Shown here piece by piece: positions 44,780-53,752 of a stretch of DNA of 64,000 nucleotides. Source of the DNA: Chryseobacterium paludis (GTDB lineage: Bacteria; Bacteroidota; Bacteroidia; Flavobacteriales; Weeksellaceae). The stretch spans positions 434,001 through 498,000 of the forward strand of contig NZ_CP099966.1 in the NCBI RefSeq assembly GCF_025403485.1, given 5' to 3'. The position numbers and the translations under genes are program-made. The stretch's first letter is position 1; the number at the start of each line of letters is the position of its first letter. The notes beneath the pieces were generated by a model. That model ran no database searches and had not been told where the DNA came from. It saw only the letters and a list, made by a program, of their open reading frames with translations.

Positions 44780-46252
44780 ATGGCAATTGAAAAATCAACA
44801 GGTTATACTGAAACAGAAAGGATTTTGGCAAATCTTTGCGACGCTACTTTCTTAAAACTATGGTCTTATCCAAATCCTTACAAAGAAGATACAAAAGAAT
44901 TGTGCGATTTAATGGCTGTTTTTGACAATAAGATTTTTTTATTTTTTGATCGTGAAAGTAGGAAATTCGATAATTTGGAAGGAGATATTAATGTGCAATG
45001 GAAACGCTGGCACAAAAATGTAATTGAGAACCAAATAAGAACAGCGGAAGGAGCAAGAAGATATGTACTTGAAAATCCCAATAAAATATATTTGGACAGT
45101 AAAAAAACAATACCTTTTCCGATACTCATACCTCATGAAAATCTAACTATATATAGTATTATTATTGCCCATGGAGCTGCGGAAGCTTGTTTGTGGCATT
45201 CACCCGAAAATATTAACGGAAGTCTTGCTGTGACTTACAGTAAAATGGAAAAATTAGGGCTTGATATTCCTTTTCTCGTGGAGCTCGATAGTAATAAACC
45301 TATTCATATTTTTGATACCTTTAATTTAGAAATCATTCTTAAAGAATTAGATACTGTATACGATTTTTCTGAATATCTTTCAGAGAAAGAGAAGGCTTTA
45401 AAGCACTATGACAGTATTACTTATTGCGGAGAAGAAGATCTGTTAGCTAATTACTTTCAAAACTTTGATTCGGTAAAGCAAAAATATTTTGTTGGAATAA
45501 GAGATGAAAAAGCAACAAGTATTATGATTTCTGAAGGTGCGTGGAACTCTTTTGAAAATTCAGTTTTATACAAAAGGAGAAAAGAAGCAAATAAAATATC
45601 TGAACTGTGGGATAATTTACTTCAATATACTACTCAAAATGCCTTAGATGAAACGCTGAAAGGTAATAGTAACATCTTTAAAGGTGAAAGCGCCATTTGT
45701 GAAATGGCCAAAGAACCTAGATTTTTTAGAAGAACACTGTCTGATCTTATGATACGAGCTATAGAAGGATTTCCTGGAGATGGGACGATGCTTATGCGTA
45801 ATTTATCTATTATGCCATCCTTTTATAAAAACACAGTTTATGTCTTTTTACAATTACACGATCCCAGAAATAAGGATTACGATAATGAATATAGACCTAA
45901 AAGACAAGCACTGCTTGAAATCGCCTGTGGTGTTACAAAAAATAAATTTCCTATGTATGAAAAAATAATAGGGATTGCTATTGACGCTCCTAAATTTACC
46001 CAAACTAATTCTGAGGATTTCATTCTACTTAACGCAAAGGATTGGTCCGAAGACGATATTTTATATTATTCGGATTCAAATAAAAACATTAATTTCTTAG
46101 AAACTAAAAAAATGGTTCGGGAAACATTGACTGTTAGTGATTTTCCAATTAAAAATAATTTGAGCAGTCATAAAAAAATTGGTAGAAATGATCTATGTCC
46201 TTGTGGCTCTGGAAAAAAGTATAAGAAATGCTGTATTGGTCTCAAGAAGTAA
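44780..46252 (+). CDS. SEC-C motif protein, unknown function
   Basis: 490 residues. The last 25 form a SEC-C zinc motif (KIGRNDLCPCGSGKKYKKCC; Cys473, Cys475, Cys484, Cys485), as found at the end of SecA and in many accessory proteins. The remaining 460 residues have no motif that I recognise; they are mostly helical and contain FLFFDRESRKFD and CEMAKEPRFFRRTLSDLMIR. It is a single gene ahead of, and convergent with, the SF1 helicase gene. SEC-C proteins of this size occur in bacterial defence regions, but a role cannot be assigned. Confidence 0.7.
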   Translation: MAIEKSTGYTETERILANLCDATFLKLWSYPNPYKEDTKELCDLMAVFDNKIFLFFDRESRKFDNLEGDINVQWKRWHKNVIENQIRTAEGARRYVLENPNKIYLDSKKTIPFPILIPHENLTIYSIIIAHGAAEACLWHSPENINGSLAVTYSKMEKLGLDIPFLVELDSNKPIHIFDTFNLEIILKELDTVYDFSEYLSEKEKALKHYDSITYCGEEDLLANYFQNFDSVKQKYFVGIRDEKATSIMISEGAWNSFENSVLYKRRKEANKISELWDNLLQYTTQNALDETLKGNSNIFKGESAICEMAKEPRFFRRTLSDLMIRAIEGFPGDGTMLMRNLSIMPSFYKNTVYVFLQLHDPRNKDYDNEYRPKRQALLEIACGVTKNKFPMYEKIIGIAIDAPKFTQTNSEDFILLNAKDWSEDDILYYSDSNKNINFLETKKMVRETLTVSDFPIKNNLSSHKKIGRNDLCPCGSGKKYKKCCIGLKK

Positions 46253-46383
46253 TATTGTTGGTCTATAATCGTTGATACAGAGATGGTTTTTATTAAACAC
46301 TTATCTATCTGTGTATTTAAGCATTATATAATTTTATCTTCCAAAAAAGAAACCGGTTTGTAACTTTTGTAAGGGGCTTACTA

Positions 46384-48942
46384 TTAGCCCATTAATGTTT
46401 TTAGTACGCTTATCAGCTTCTCTCTTTCCCCACTTCCAGTCGTCGAAAACCTTACCAAAGGAATTTTATACTTCTCCAAGATCTTATTTTTCATGACATC
46501 TCTTTCAGCTTGTCGGCTTTCCATTTTATGGTATTCATACCCATCTACTTCTATAACTAATACAGGACTTTTTCCCAGCTTATTGAAAATAAGGAAGTCA
46601 AGATGTGCAGCGTGATGTCTGGCATATCGTTCTTCTTCAGCAGTTAATTTGGAAAAATCTAACAATAGATTTCTCAATGGATGATGCAGAATAACGTCAT
46701 ATTTTGAAAATTGCTCGTGAGACAATATTTCTTTGATAAGTCTATACATTAGATTCTCACTGTCGAAAATAGATTTCTTTTTTTGATCCGATAACAGCGT
46801 TCTTCTTTTTTCTTCATACCCTTTGTACAGGTAATCAAAAATAGAATGTACTTCACTGTTGATAACCTTGAAATTATTGTAATCAATATAGCGGATCAGA
46901 TCTGAGATGTTCGTGTCATTATCACTTTCATTTCCGTTCACCAATAGAATCAGTTGATCTTTGGCTCTGGAAATGGCTACATTCAGGCGGTTCGGGTTGT
47001 CGGTGAATTGTGAGATTTCATTATCTACTGTGGAGAGAATGATCACATCATTTTCTCTTCCCTGGAATTTATCCACCGTATCTGCTTTGATATCTGTTCC
47101 CTGAAATGTTCTTTGTAGTGCTAAGGTCTGATTACGGTATGGCGTTACAATTCCCAGATTGACACCTTCCAACTTTTGTTGTGGAATGATCTCCTGAATA
47201 ATCACATCAATCTGCCGCTGATTCTCTCTTTGCCGGGCATGATTGCCTTCAGTTGTTTTATAGACTAATAAAGGTTCTCTTTCCGTCTGTCCTTCCGAAA
47301 GAATAATCAACTGATCATGATAAAACTTACGGTTACAAAAATCAATGATTTTAGGATGGCAGCGATAATGTTCTTTTAAGAGTGTTTTAGGAACCCTCGG
47401 AAATACTTCCATCACAGAAGAAAGCAAGCTATGATTGGAATAACGATAAGGTTCCGGTATATCATAGTTTTTAAAGATCTGATCTGTATTTTCTGCTGTT
47501 TCGGAATCTACTACATTAGGAAGTTGTTTTAAATCTCCTACAATGACAGCCTGTTTTGCGCAGGATAATGCGAGCACACCCGTTGCAAGATCCACCTGTG
47601 AAGATTCATCAACAATAACATAATCGTAGACTACATTTTCAGCAAGACTTCTTCTTAATGAGTAGGTCGTACTCATAATGACAGGATAATCTTGAATAAA
47701 TTCTTCTGATTTAAAACGAAGATCCCATTCGGTATATTCTGAACGTTCTTTTCCTTTATATTTTTGGTAGAGTTTGTTTTTAAACAGTTGCATCGATCCT
47801 TCAGTATATTCTTTCATTTTATCATTGAAGGAAAAATGCTGTAACGTATTTTGCAGCTCTTGCTTTCTGAGATCAAGCTCTGAAACTTTTACTTCATAGT
47901 ATTTTGACTGGACAATTCTGATCATTTCTTCATACGATAAAGTATAAAAAATCTTATCTCTTATCCCATACAGAAAAGGAAATATGAGTTTGCGCCACCA
48001 GTAAAATCTCTTACCTGTTTTTTCGTACTCTTCCAACGTAACCCATAATGAAAGCAGCTGATCTGAGCTGACATTCTTTTTAAAACGAATTTCACTTGCC
48101 AAAGCGACATCATCCGTGAAATGCTGATGCTCTGTTTTGATCTTATCTATTTCCAGTTTGAGTAAAGCCAATTCATTCTTTAGTTCCAACTTATCAGTCA
48201 GTTCAGTAAAAAGAAGGACAGTAGATTGAGTAAGGGATTGCTCCTGTTCTTCCTCTAATATAAAACCGGATAAATCCGGGATTTCGGTCTGACTATCGAT
48301 AAATTCTTTTTTATTCTGGCTGCTTCCTAACAAAGCTGCTATAAAAGAAACTCCATTACTTTCCAGCTTCTCAAAAACATTTTTTGTCGCCGAATTATTA
48401 CTTGAAACAACAGCCACACTCTGATTATTCATCACTGCATTGGCAATAATATTTAGAATAGTCTGGGTTTTACCTGTTCCGGGAGGACCTTCTATAACAC
48501 TTAGCGGATTTGAAAATGCATTATCAACTCCTGTTCTTTGGCTTAGATTAAAACCAAAAGGAAAGATTTCAATAGGAGAGGCGTGGTAATTCTTATCGCG
48601 TTCTTTCTCATTAAGGAAATTGTAGAGAATAGAAGTCTCAGGAATAAAACTGATACTCCCATAACTATTGGTAAGAATATTATTGCCTTCCTCTGTCTTC
48701 AAACCAATACTTTCTGCAATCGCCTTCAGATAAGAAAAAATATTTCCGGCTCTCTCACTCTGAATAGCAGATCTCACCATCTTAATTCTATGGTGAGGGT
48801 AAGAATATGCTTTACCACTACTTTTATACACGACTACACACTTATTGCCCTCAAAAGAATAAGATTCTATCTCCTCAGTTCTGTCTTTGCCATCAATGTA
48901 GATTGCTTCTTTTCTAAGAGGATGTGGAGTAGATTTTTGCAT
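46384..48942 (-). CDS. SF1 (Upf1-like) helicase with C-terminal DUF2726-type nuclease domain
   Basis: 852 residues. Walker A GPPGTGKTQ at 152-160, motif Ia VAVVSSNNSATKNVFEKL, DESSQVDLATG (motif II), VGDLKQLPNV (III), KEHYRCHP (IV), DKFQGRENDVIIL (V), NRLNVAISRAKDQL (VI). A coiled insertion occupies residues about 225-400. The last 120 residues (HLDFLIFNKLGKSPVLVIEV, DGYEYH, RDVMKNKILEKYKIPLVRFS) fit the DUF2726-like PD-(D/E)XK fold. The N-terminal 60 residues resemble a KTSC-type beta domain. It would unwind and perhaps cleave nucleic acid. It lies in a defence-type island, so an anti-phage role is likely but unproven. Confidence 0.85.
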   Translation of the reverse strand: MQKSTPHPLRKEAIYIDGKDRTEEIESYSFEGNKCVVVYKSSGKAYSYPHHRIKMVRSAIQSERAGNIFSYLKAIAESIGLKTEEGNNILTNSYGSISFIPETSILYNFLNEKERDKNYHASPIEIFPFGFNLSQRTGVDNAFSNPLSVIEGPPGTGKTQTILNIIANAVMNNQSVAVVSSNNSATKNVFEKLESNGVSFIAALLGSSQNKKEFIDSQTEIPDLSGFILEEEQEQSLTQSTVLLFTELTDKLELKNELALLKLEIDKIKTEHQHFTDDVALASEIRFKKNVSSDQLLSLWVTLEEYEKTGKRFYWWRKLIFPFLYGIRDKIFYTLSYEEMIRIVQSKYYEVKVSELDLRKQELQNTLQHFSFNDKMKEYTEGSMQLFKNKLYQKYKGKERSEYTEWDLRFKSEEFIQDYPVIMSTTYSLRRSLAENVVYDYVIVDESSQVDLATGVLALSCAKQAVIVGDLKQLPNVVDSETAENTDQIFKNYDIPEPYRYSNHSLLSSVMEVFPRVPKTLLKEHYRCHPKIIDFCNRKFYHDQLIILSEGQTEREPLLVYKTTEGNHARQRENQRQIDVIIQEIIPQQKLEGVNLGIVTPYRNQTLALQRTFQGTDIKADTVDKFQGRENDVIILSTVDNEISQFTDNPNRLNVAISRAKDQLILLVNGNESDNDTNISDLIRYIDYNNFKVINSEVHSIFDYLYKGYEEKRRTLLSDQKKKSIFDSENLMYRLIKEILSHEQFSKYDVILHHPLRNLLLDFSKLTAEEERYARHHAAHLDFLIFNKLGKSPVLVIEVDGYEYHKMESRQAERDVMKNKILEKYKIPLVRFSTTGSGEREKLISVLKTLMG

Positions 48943-49029
48943 GGATTAATAATTACTTATAAATATAAGAAGTAATAACTAAAAATAAATTCACAAAATT
49001 AAAAGATAAAAAAGAGAGGATTAAAAAAT

Positions 49030-49052
49030 AAGCAAGGTTAAAAACCTTGCTT
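49030..49052 (-). terminator. terminator overlapping the end of the small Arg-rich gene
   Basis: AAGCAAGGTT-AAA-AACCTTGCTT is a perfect 10-bp hairpin followed on the minus strand by ATTTTTTAATCC. The stop codon of the 46-residue ORF lies inside it. Confidence 0.7.
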
Positions 49053-49178
49053 AAATCTGTGTTGTCCAGGCCTCGATCTGCAATGTTGAATCACATATTC
49101 TAGACGTCCAAAACGTATTCTAGTATAAGCTCTTACAAAAACAGGTCTCCATCCGGAGCAAAAAAAACAATTTTCCAT
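49038..49178 (-). CDS. 46-aa Arg-rich CxxC mini-protein
   Basis: A short frame starting ATG at 49178: MENCFFCSGWRPVFVRAYTR then IRFGRLEYVIQHCRSRPGQH and RFKQGF. Eight Arg, a CFFC pair and several aromatic residues give it a real-protein composition, unlike the surrounding AT-rich DNA, and the intrinsic terminator overlaps its stop codon exactly as expected for a genuine small gene. It is higher in G and C than its neighbours. The function is unknown; a nucleic-acid-binding zinc-type peptide is possible. It lies upstream of and on the same strand as the SF1 helicase gene. Confidence 0.5.
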   Translation of the reverse strand: MENCFFCSGWRPVFVRAYTRIRFGRLEYVIQHCRSRPGQHRFKQGF

Positions 49179-49509
49179 TACGGGCAATATTTAAAGTTAG
49201 CATCTTTAAAATGCCCCGTTAAATTGTTTGTTATGACAAATATAGCTAATTATGATATTAATTCAAAATTGATTCGCCTTGAATCAATTTGTTTTAAATC
49301 TTTGTAAAAAGTGATCTGAAAAATGTTTTTCATTTATTACCGATTTTAACAACGTCACATGACTTTCTTCGCGATTTATATTCTATAATCCTATTTTATT
49401 GGAATATCTATCCCGAAAACACATCATTGCTAGTAAGTTTTTTCATAGAGTTAAGTATGTTGTAAATAGGTGTAAGTTATTTAAATTGCATTTATAAAAA
49501 TATCAGAAG
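49179..49509. other. AT-rich gap with no gene
   Basis: About 330 bases between the mini-protein and the plus-strand hypothetical gene; it must contain their divergent promoters. TTGATTCGCC and GGCGAA-type half repeats around 49270 are the only structure noticed. Confidence 0.4.
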
Positions 49510-50340
49510 ATGACAAAAAGAGTTGAATATTACTATTTGCCTAAAAAATACTGGAAAAAGCATAGCTACTGTGAGTTTGTTATAAGTCAAATCGAAGAAC
49601 TTATCATGGATGAAAGATTTATTGAACTAAAAGTACAAACATTTGAATTTTCCAAAGATATAATTGACAAAATAAATGTTTCAGATGAACATCTGTTTGA
49701 TAGAATGTCAGAATTAGGATTTACTAATGAATTGACCAAGGTTGTTAGAACACAGTTGATTCTTTCTCTAATAATGGAAACCTGTTACTTTATACAAGAA
49801 AGTCTTTTATGTTCACTGAAAATGCGCATGACAGTGTGTTTTACATTGCTTAGAAAACCTTTTTTGGAAATTTTGATTCTTGTTATGAGAATTCTAAACG
49901 AATCTGATTTTATTGATAAATTCAACAACCTTGAAGGCTTTGACCCAATAAAAACTACACCAAATGAAAAAAGAGATTTAATAATAAAGACAAACTACTT
50001 GCTTAATGATTTATTTAATAATGAAGACTTGTATCAATATATTTTTGATAAAGATTTTGGAGATAGTTTATTTAACATAACGAATAATGCAATTCACTTA
50101 TATACAGATAGAAATCCAGTATCAGCAACAGAGAAACAAAACTTAAATTTCATATTTGGTACTCAGGAAAATATTGATGATATGTGGGAATATATATACT
50201 ATAATATTCCGATGCTTTTAACATTTTTAGCTTTTTCTATTGACTTATTAGTATTTAAATCTACTACAGTAGATGAAGGCGTTTTTTTGAAAAGACATAA
50301 AATGAGAGAAAAGCTAAGAAAAAGATATAAAGTTGATTAG
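49510..50340 (+). CDS. hypothetical protein, 276 aa, island gene
   Basis: 276 residues, soluble to weakly amphipathic and mainly helical, with a conserved-looking core LCSLKMRMTVCFTLLRKPFL and EILILVMRIL, and a basic C-terminus (FLKRHKMREKLRKRYKVD). No signal peptide and no motif I can name. It is on the opposite strand to the nuclease-like and HEPN-like genes and converges with them. The all-helical pattern would fit a HEPN-type or regulatory protein, but this is only a guess. Confidence 0.5.
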   Translation: MTKRVEYYYLPKKYWKKHSYCEFVISQIEELIMDERFIELKVQTFEFSKDIIDKINVSDEHLFDRMSELGFTNELTKVVRTQLILSLIMETCYFIQESLLCSLKMRMTVCFTLLRKPFLEILILVMRILNESDFIDKFNNLEGFDPIKTTPNEKRDLIIKTNYLLNDLFNNEDLYQYIFDKDFGDSLFNITNNAIHLYTDRNPVSATEKQNLNFIFGTQENIDDMWEYIYYNIPMLLTFLAFSIDLLVFKSTTVDEGVFLKRHKMREKLRKRYKVD

Positions 50341-50379
50341 ATAAAACTAAGAATTAATGCTAAAAAATCCTTTGCTGAT

Positions 50380-50927
50380 TTAAAACAAATTATTGTAATT
50401 TTTTGAAAAATAGCTACAAACTATTAAATCACAATAATTTTTTTTGTCAAAGGTGATGTTAATTCTATTACAGTTTTTTTCAATATCAATTTGTAAATCA
50501 CAATTCTCTTTTATTCTGTAAAAATAAGAATACCACTTATCGCAATCTGTAGGAATAGGAAATGAAACAAATGCAATAATTCCAAAATTCGAATTAAGCT
50601 TTTTGTGTCTGATATAATAGAATTAAAATTCTTTGTTATAGGTCTTCGACAACTTTTCACATCCGGTATATTCCAATTTGTGTTTGGTGTTTTTAGTTCT
50701 ACGCTGTAGAAATCATTATCTTTGAAAAAAGATAAATCATATCTATCTTTCCGTCTTTCATATGAGCTTTCAACAAAAACATCCGTGAATCCTTGTAACT
50801 CTAATTTACTGTCTAATTCAAACTTAAGCCAGCCTTCAAATTTATTTCGACTTTTTACGGCGATACTGATCACTTCAGAATTCTCAGGAATAATTTCGGT
50901 AATTAATTGTCTTATTAATTGATCCAA
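50380..50927 (-). pseudogene. PD-(D/E)XK-like small protein gene with one-base frameshift
   Basis: The first frame encodes MDQLIRQLITEIIPENSEVI, then ERRKDRYDLSFFKDNDFYSV followed by ELKTPNTNW. The Asp...Glu-x-Lys spacing looks like a PD-(D/E)XK nuclease core. At about 50605, in a run of five A, the frame breaks. In the next frame a normal protein continues (KLNSNFGIIAFVSFPIPTDC, DKWYSYFYRIKENC) to a TAA at 50380. Adding one A gives a 182-residue protein. It is either a decayed gene, a sequencing error, or slippage-controlled expression. It is the last gene of the minus-strand OLD/UvrD operon. Confidence 0.6.
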
Positions 50928-50984
50928 TATTTATTATTTTTTATGATTTAATTAAAAATAAGTTTTAATTGCAGAATTTTATTA

Positions 50985-51812
50985 TTATGATTTTTGTTCC
51001 TTTTCTATATCAATTTTTCTATATCCGAAAAAGCCAGAAATTACAAATAAAAGATCATCCGTAATTTTTTTTACTTTTTCAGGTTGTTGATCTTCTTCTT
51101 TTAACTGATCCTTTATTAATACAAATTCTTGGCTAAAAAACTGATGAAAACCAACCATAAATAGAATGCTTAAAATTAGCTGACATTGCGCTGCCAAATT
51201 ATCAAGGTCTGCTTTAAATTCAGATGATTCAATTTCGATTTTTTTTGAACTATCTAAATTTTCTAAATAATCTGGGATTGGCTTCTTAATAGGGAAGCCG
51301 TCGTAATGCTTTACACAATTTGAAATCCAATTTATTTTCTCAGAAATTTTAAATGAGTTAATTGTTTTGAGTAGATCTTTATCAATTAATTTCTTTAGAT
51401 ATGAATTTAAGTCCAAAAAATTGTTTTCAAAATCAATCTCTTTAAAAAACTCATTTAGAATTCGTAAAAGATCTTTGAGATAACTTTCATATTTATGATA
51501 TGCGCCGATATATCCTAATCTGATTGTTTCATAATAGTTTTCTTTAAGTTCCGTACTAGTGATGTTGATTAAATGTTTATATTTTGAAGCATTTAAATTC
51601 CTTTGGAAATCCTGAGAAGCTCTTTTTGCCGCTGGTAAATAATATTGGATAAACAAGTTCTTAAATGAGTTCATTTCCGAAATATGTTTAACCACAAAAT
51701 TAAACATCTTATTACCAAGAGGATCATCTTGTGTTAATGAAAAATTACTTATTTGAGAAAATTGTTTTGCTAAATTTTCTACTAAAATGTCAATGGGATT
51801 ATTTTTTTTCAT
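50985..51812 (-). CDS. hypothetical helical protein, HEPN-like features
   Basis: 275 residues, almost all helix. The segment RLGYIGAYHKYESYLKDLLR and later ISNCVKHYDGFP give an Asn-x-x-Lys-His motif after a Tyr/His-rich helix, as in several HEPN-type RNase or scaffold families; the usual R-x4-H is not seen exactly. It follows the UvrD-like gene by 126 bases and precedes the nuclease-like gene by 57, all on the same strand. If it is a HEPN RNase it could be the toxic arm of the defence operon. The call is tentative. Confidence 0.5.
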   Translation of the reverse strand: MKKNNPIDILVENLAKQFSQISNFSLTQDDPLGNKMFNFVVKHISEMNSFKNLFIQYYLPAAKRASQDFQRNLNASKYKHLINITSTELKENYYETIRLGYIGAYHKYESYLKDLLRILNEFFKEIDFENNFLDLNSYLKKLIDKDLLKTINSFKISEKINWISNCVKHYDGFPIKKPIPDYLENLDSSKKIEIESSEFKADLDNLAAQCQLILSILFMVGFHQFFSQEFVLIKDQLKEEDQQPEKVKKITDDLLFVISGFFGYRKIDIEKEQKS

Positions 51813-51938
51813 CAGATTATTTGAGTTACGAGTTAGATCTATAACAAACTATTCCACTTGTTTTATAGCTTTAAAAATAACATCAAGTGTATGTTCAGGA
51901 TAGTTGTACAGATTAATATTAATTTATTAAAGATTTTA

Positions 51939-53750
51939 TTAGGTTATGTTTAGAAATGAATAATCATAATCATATTCTAATAGATGTGGGGTGGGACTTT
52001 TTCCGTCTGGATTATAATAGTTTATTCCTCTTGATGTTTCTGAAATCAGATGTAAATTTTTTCTCGCTCTTGAAGCTAAAACATAGAGTAGTTTTTTTGA
52101 ATTTTCATACCCATTTGTGTCATTAAAATGAGGAACATAATCATCAAGCAAGGCGAAACCAATTACAGTATCATATTCTTCCCCTTTCACGCCGTGAATA
52201 GTTGAAACCGTTATGCCGTCTTTTTGCCTAAATACTTTTCGAAAATTTTCAATCTCTCCAATAAAAGGATTTCCTTCATCAATAAGCCTTTGTATACGAC
52301 TTTCAGAACTCGCAAAAAATGAAGTATGGTGTTCTTCTAGTAATGGAAAATTATTAATGTTTATTTTTAATCTTTCACAAATTTGGTCAAAGAAAAACCG
52401 TAGATATGTTAAACCATCATTCTCATCTATCTCAATAGAATTACAAATTTTTAAAAATTCTTTATTTGAGAATTTTGTTATGTCAATCCCTGCAACATCA
52501 AGCTCATTTAATACTTCTTTACTCCACCTGAGCCTTCGAACATACATAAAAGGAGAAGGTTCTGTTAGAACTATTCTTGCAATTTTGAACCAAAAATTTT
52601 CAATATCACGAGAAAAGGGTGCCATTCCAGGACCATCGAAACTATAATCAGGAAGGCTAACCATCAACTTTCTGGTAATGCTTGCAATATGTACCCATTG
52701 TGGTGCCACAATACAAATTTCATTAGGACTTATGCCTGCTTCTTGTACATTAAATAAGATTAGTTTCGCAATTTCTTCTATTAAGTTATCTAAAGAAACT
52801 GAAAAATTATAAGTGATTAAACTCCTATAATCTTTATTATTTCCAAAAGCTATAATTGGCGTTGCAAAGGTTTTATAATGGTCAAAATAATTAATTACGA
52901 CTTCCGATGACCTGTAATTTTTGTCTAAGATCAATTTCTTTAATTCAAATCCCAACAATTTTTCTAATTCATTTTTAGGCATTGGATAACCACCTAACGA
53001 ATTATAAATTGACTGATTTGGGTCGCCAACAATTAGAGTTTTAGAGCAACCCTTATTGGCATTTAATATCTTTGTGATGATGTGATATTGTATTTCTTTA
53101 GTATCTTGATATTCATCAATTAATATAAATGGAAATAATTTACAAAGAATAGAACTGATTACAGGTTTTGTCTTTAACAAATCATAAGCATAAAAAAGAA
53201 TTTGCTCAAAATCGAGCTGATTGTTTTTTTCTAAAATTGAAAAATACTCCTTAAGTATAGCTTTAATATGATTGTTTTGATTGCTGGTTTTTGAAGTGAA
53301 TTCATACGTTCCATTGATGGTAGCATAATACTGAAAGTCATAAAAAGTAACCTTTGGATTACTATATTTTTTACATATCTCCGTTAAAAGCTTTTCGCTA
53401 TCAAATGAATTACAGACCTTAAAACCATTTTTTAATCTATCAGAATACAAATGATAAGGCTTTAATATCCATTCCATACAAAATGAGTGGATGGTACCAA
53501 TCCATAATTGAGTGGTATCTACGCCTAATAATTCAATACGGTCTTTAATCTCATCCGCAGCGTTGTTGGTATAAGTTATTGCAATGACAAACTCTCTGTC
53601 TGTTTTTAATCTGCTAAGTTCATAAGCAATTTTAAAAGTTAAGGTACGAGTTTTGCCACTACCCGGACAGGCTATGAGAAGCACACTTTTATCTTCTAAA
53701 ATTGCATTTTCCTGTTCATCATTGATGCTACCTTTTTCCCAAACAAACAT
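51939..53750 (-). CDS. gajB-like: UvrD/PcrA-like helicase, GajB-like
   Basis: 603 residues. SF1A motifs in order: ACPGSGKTRTL (27-37), AITYTNNAADEIKDRI, LIDEYQDTKE, VGDPNQSIYNSLGG, LDKNYRSSEV, VSTIHGVKGEEYDTVIGF, LLYVLASRARKNLHL. Such helicases are encoded next to class 2 OLD nucleases, as in the Gabija anti-phage system (GajA/GajB). It starts 2 bases after the OLD gene stops, so the two are translated together. It is somewhat longer than the roughly 500-residue GajB of Bacillus, so it is Gabija-like rather than a proven Gabija. Confidence 0.85.
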   Translation of the reverse strand: MFVWEKGSINDEQENAILEDKSVLLIACPGSGKTRTLTFKIAYELSRLKTDREFVIAITYTNNAADEIKDRIELLGVDTTQLWIGTIHSFCMEWILKPYHLYSDRLKNGFKVCNSFDSEKLLTEICKKYSNPKVTFYDFQYYATINGTYEFTSKTSNQNNHIKAILKEYFSILEKNNQLDFEQILFYAYDLLKTKPVISSILCKLFPFILIDEYQDTKEIQYHIITKILNANKGCSKTLIVGDPNQSIYNSLGGYPMPKNELEKLLGFELKKLILDKNYRSSEVVINYFDHYKTFATPIIAFGNNKDYRSLITYNFSVSLDNLIEEIAKLILFNVQEAGISPNEICIVAPQWVHIASITRKLMVSLPDYSFDGPGMAPFSRDIENFWFKIARIVLTEPSPFMYVRRLRWSKEVLNELDVAGIDITKFSNKEFLKICNSIEIDENDGLTYLRFFFDQICERLKININNFPLLEEHHTSFFASSESRIQRLIDEGNPFIGEIENFRKVFRQKDGITVSTIHGVKGEEYDTVIGFALLDDYVPHFNDTNGYENSKKLLYVLASRARKNLHLISETSRGINYYNPDGKSPTPHLLEYDYDYSFLNIT

Positions 53751-53752
53751 AA

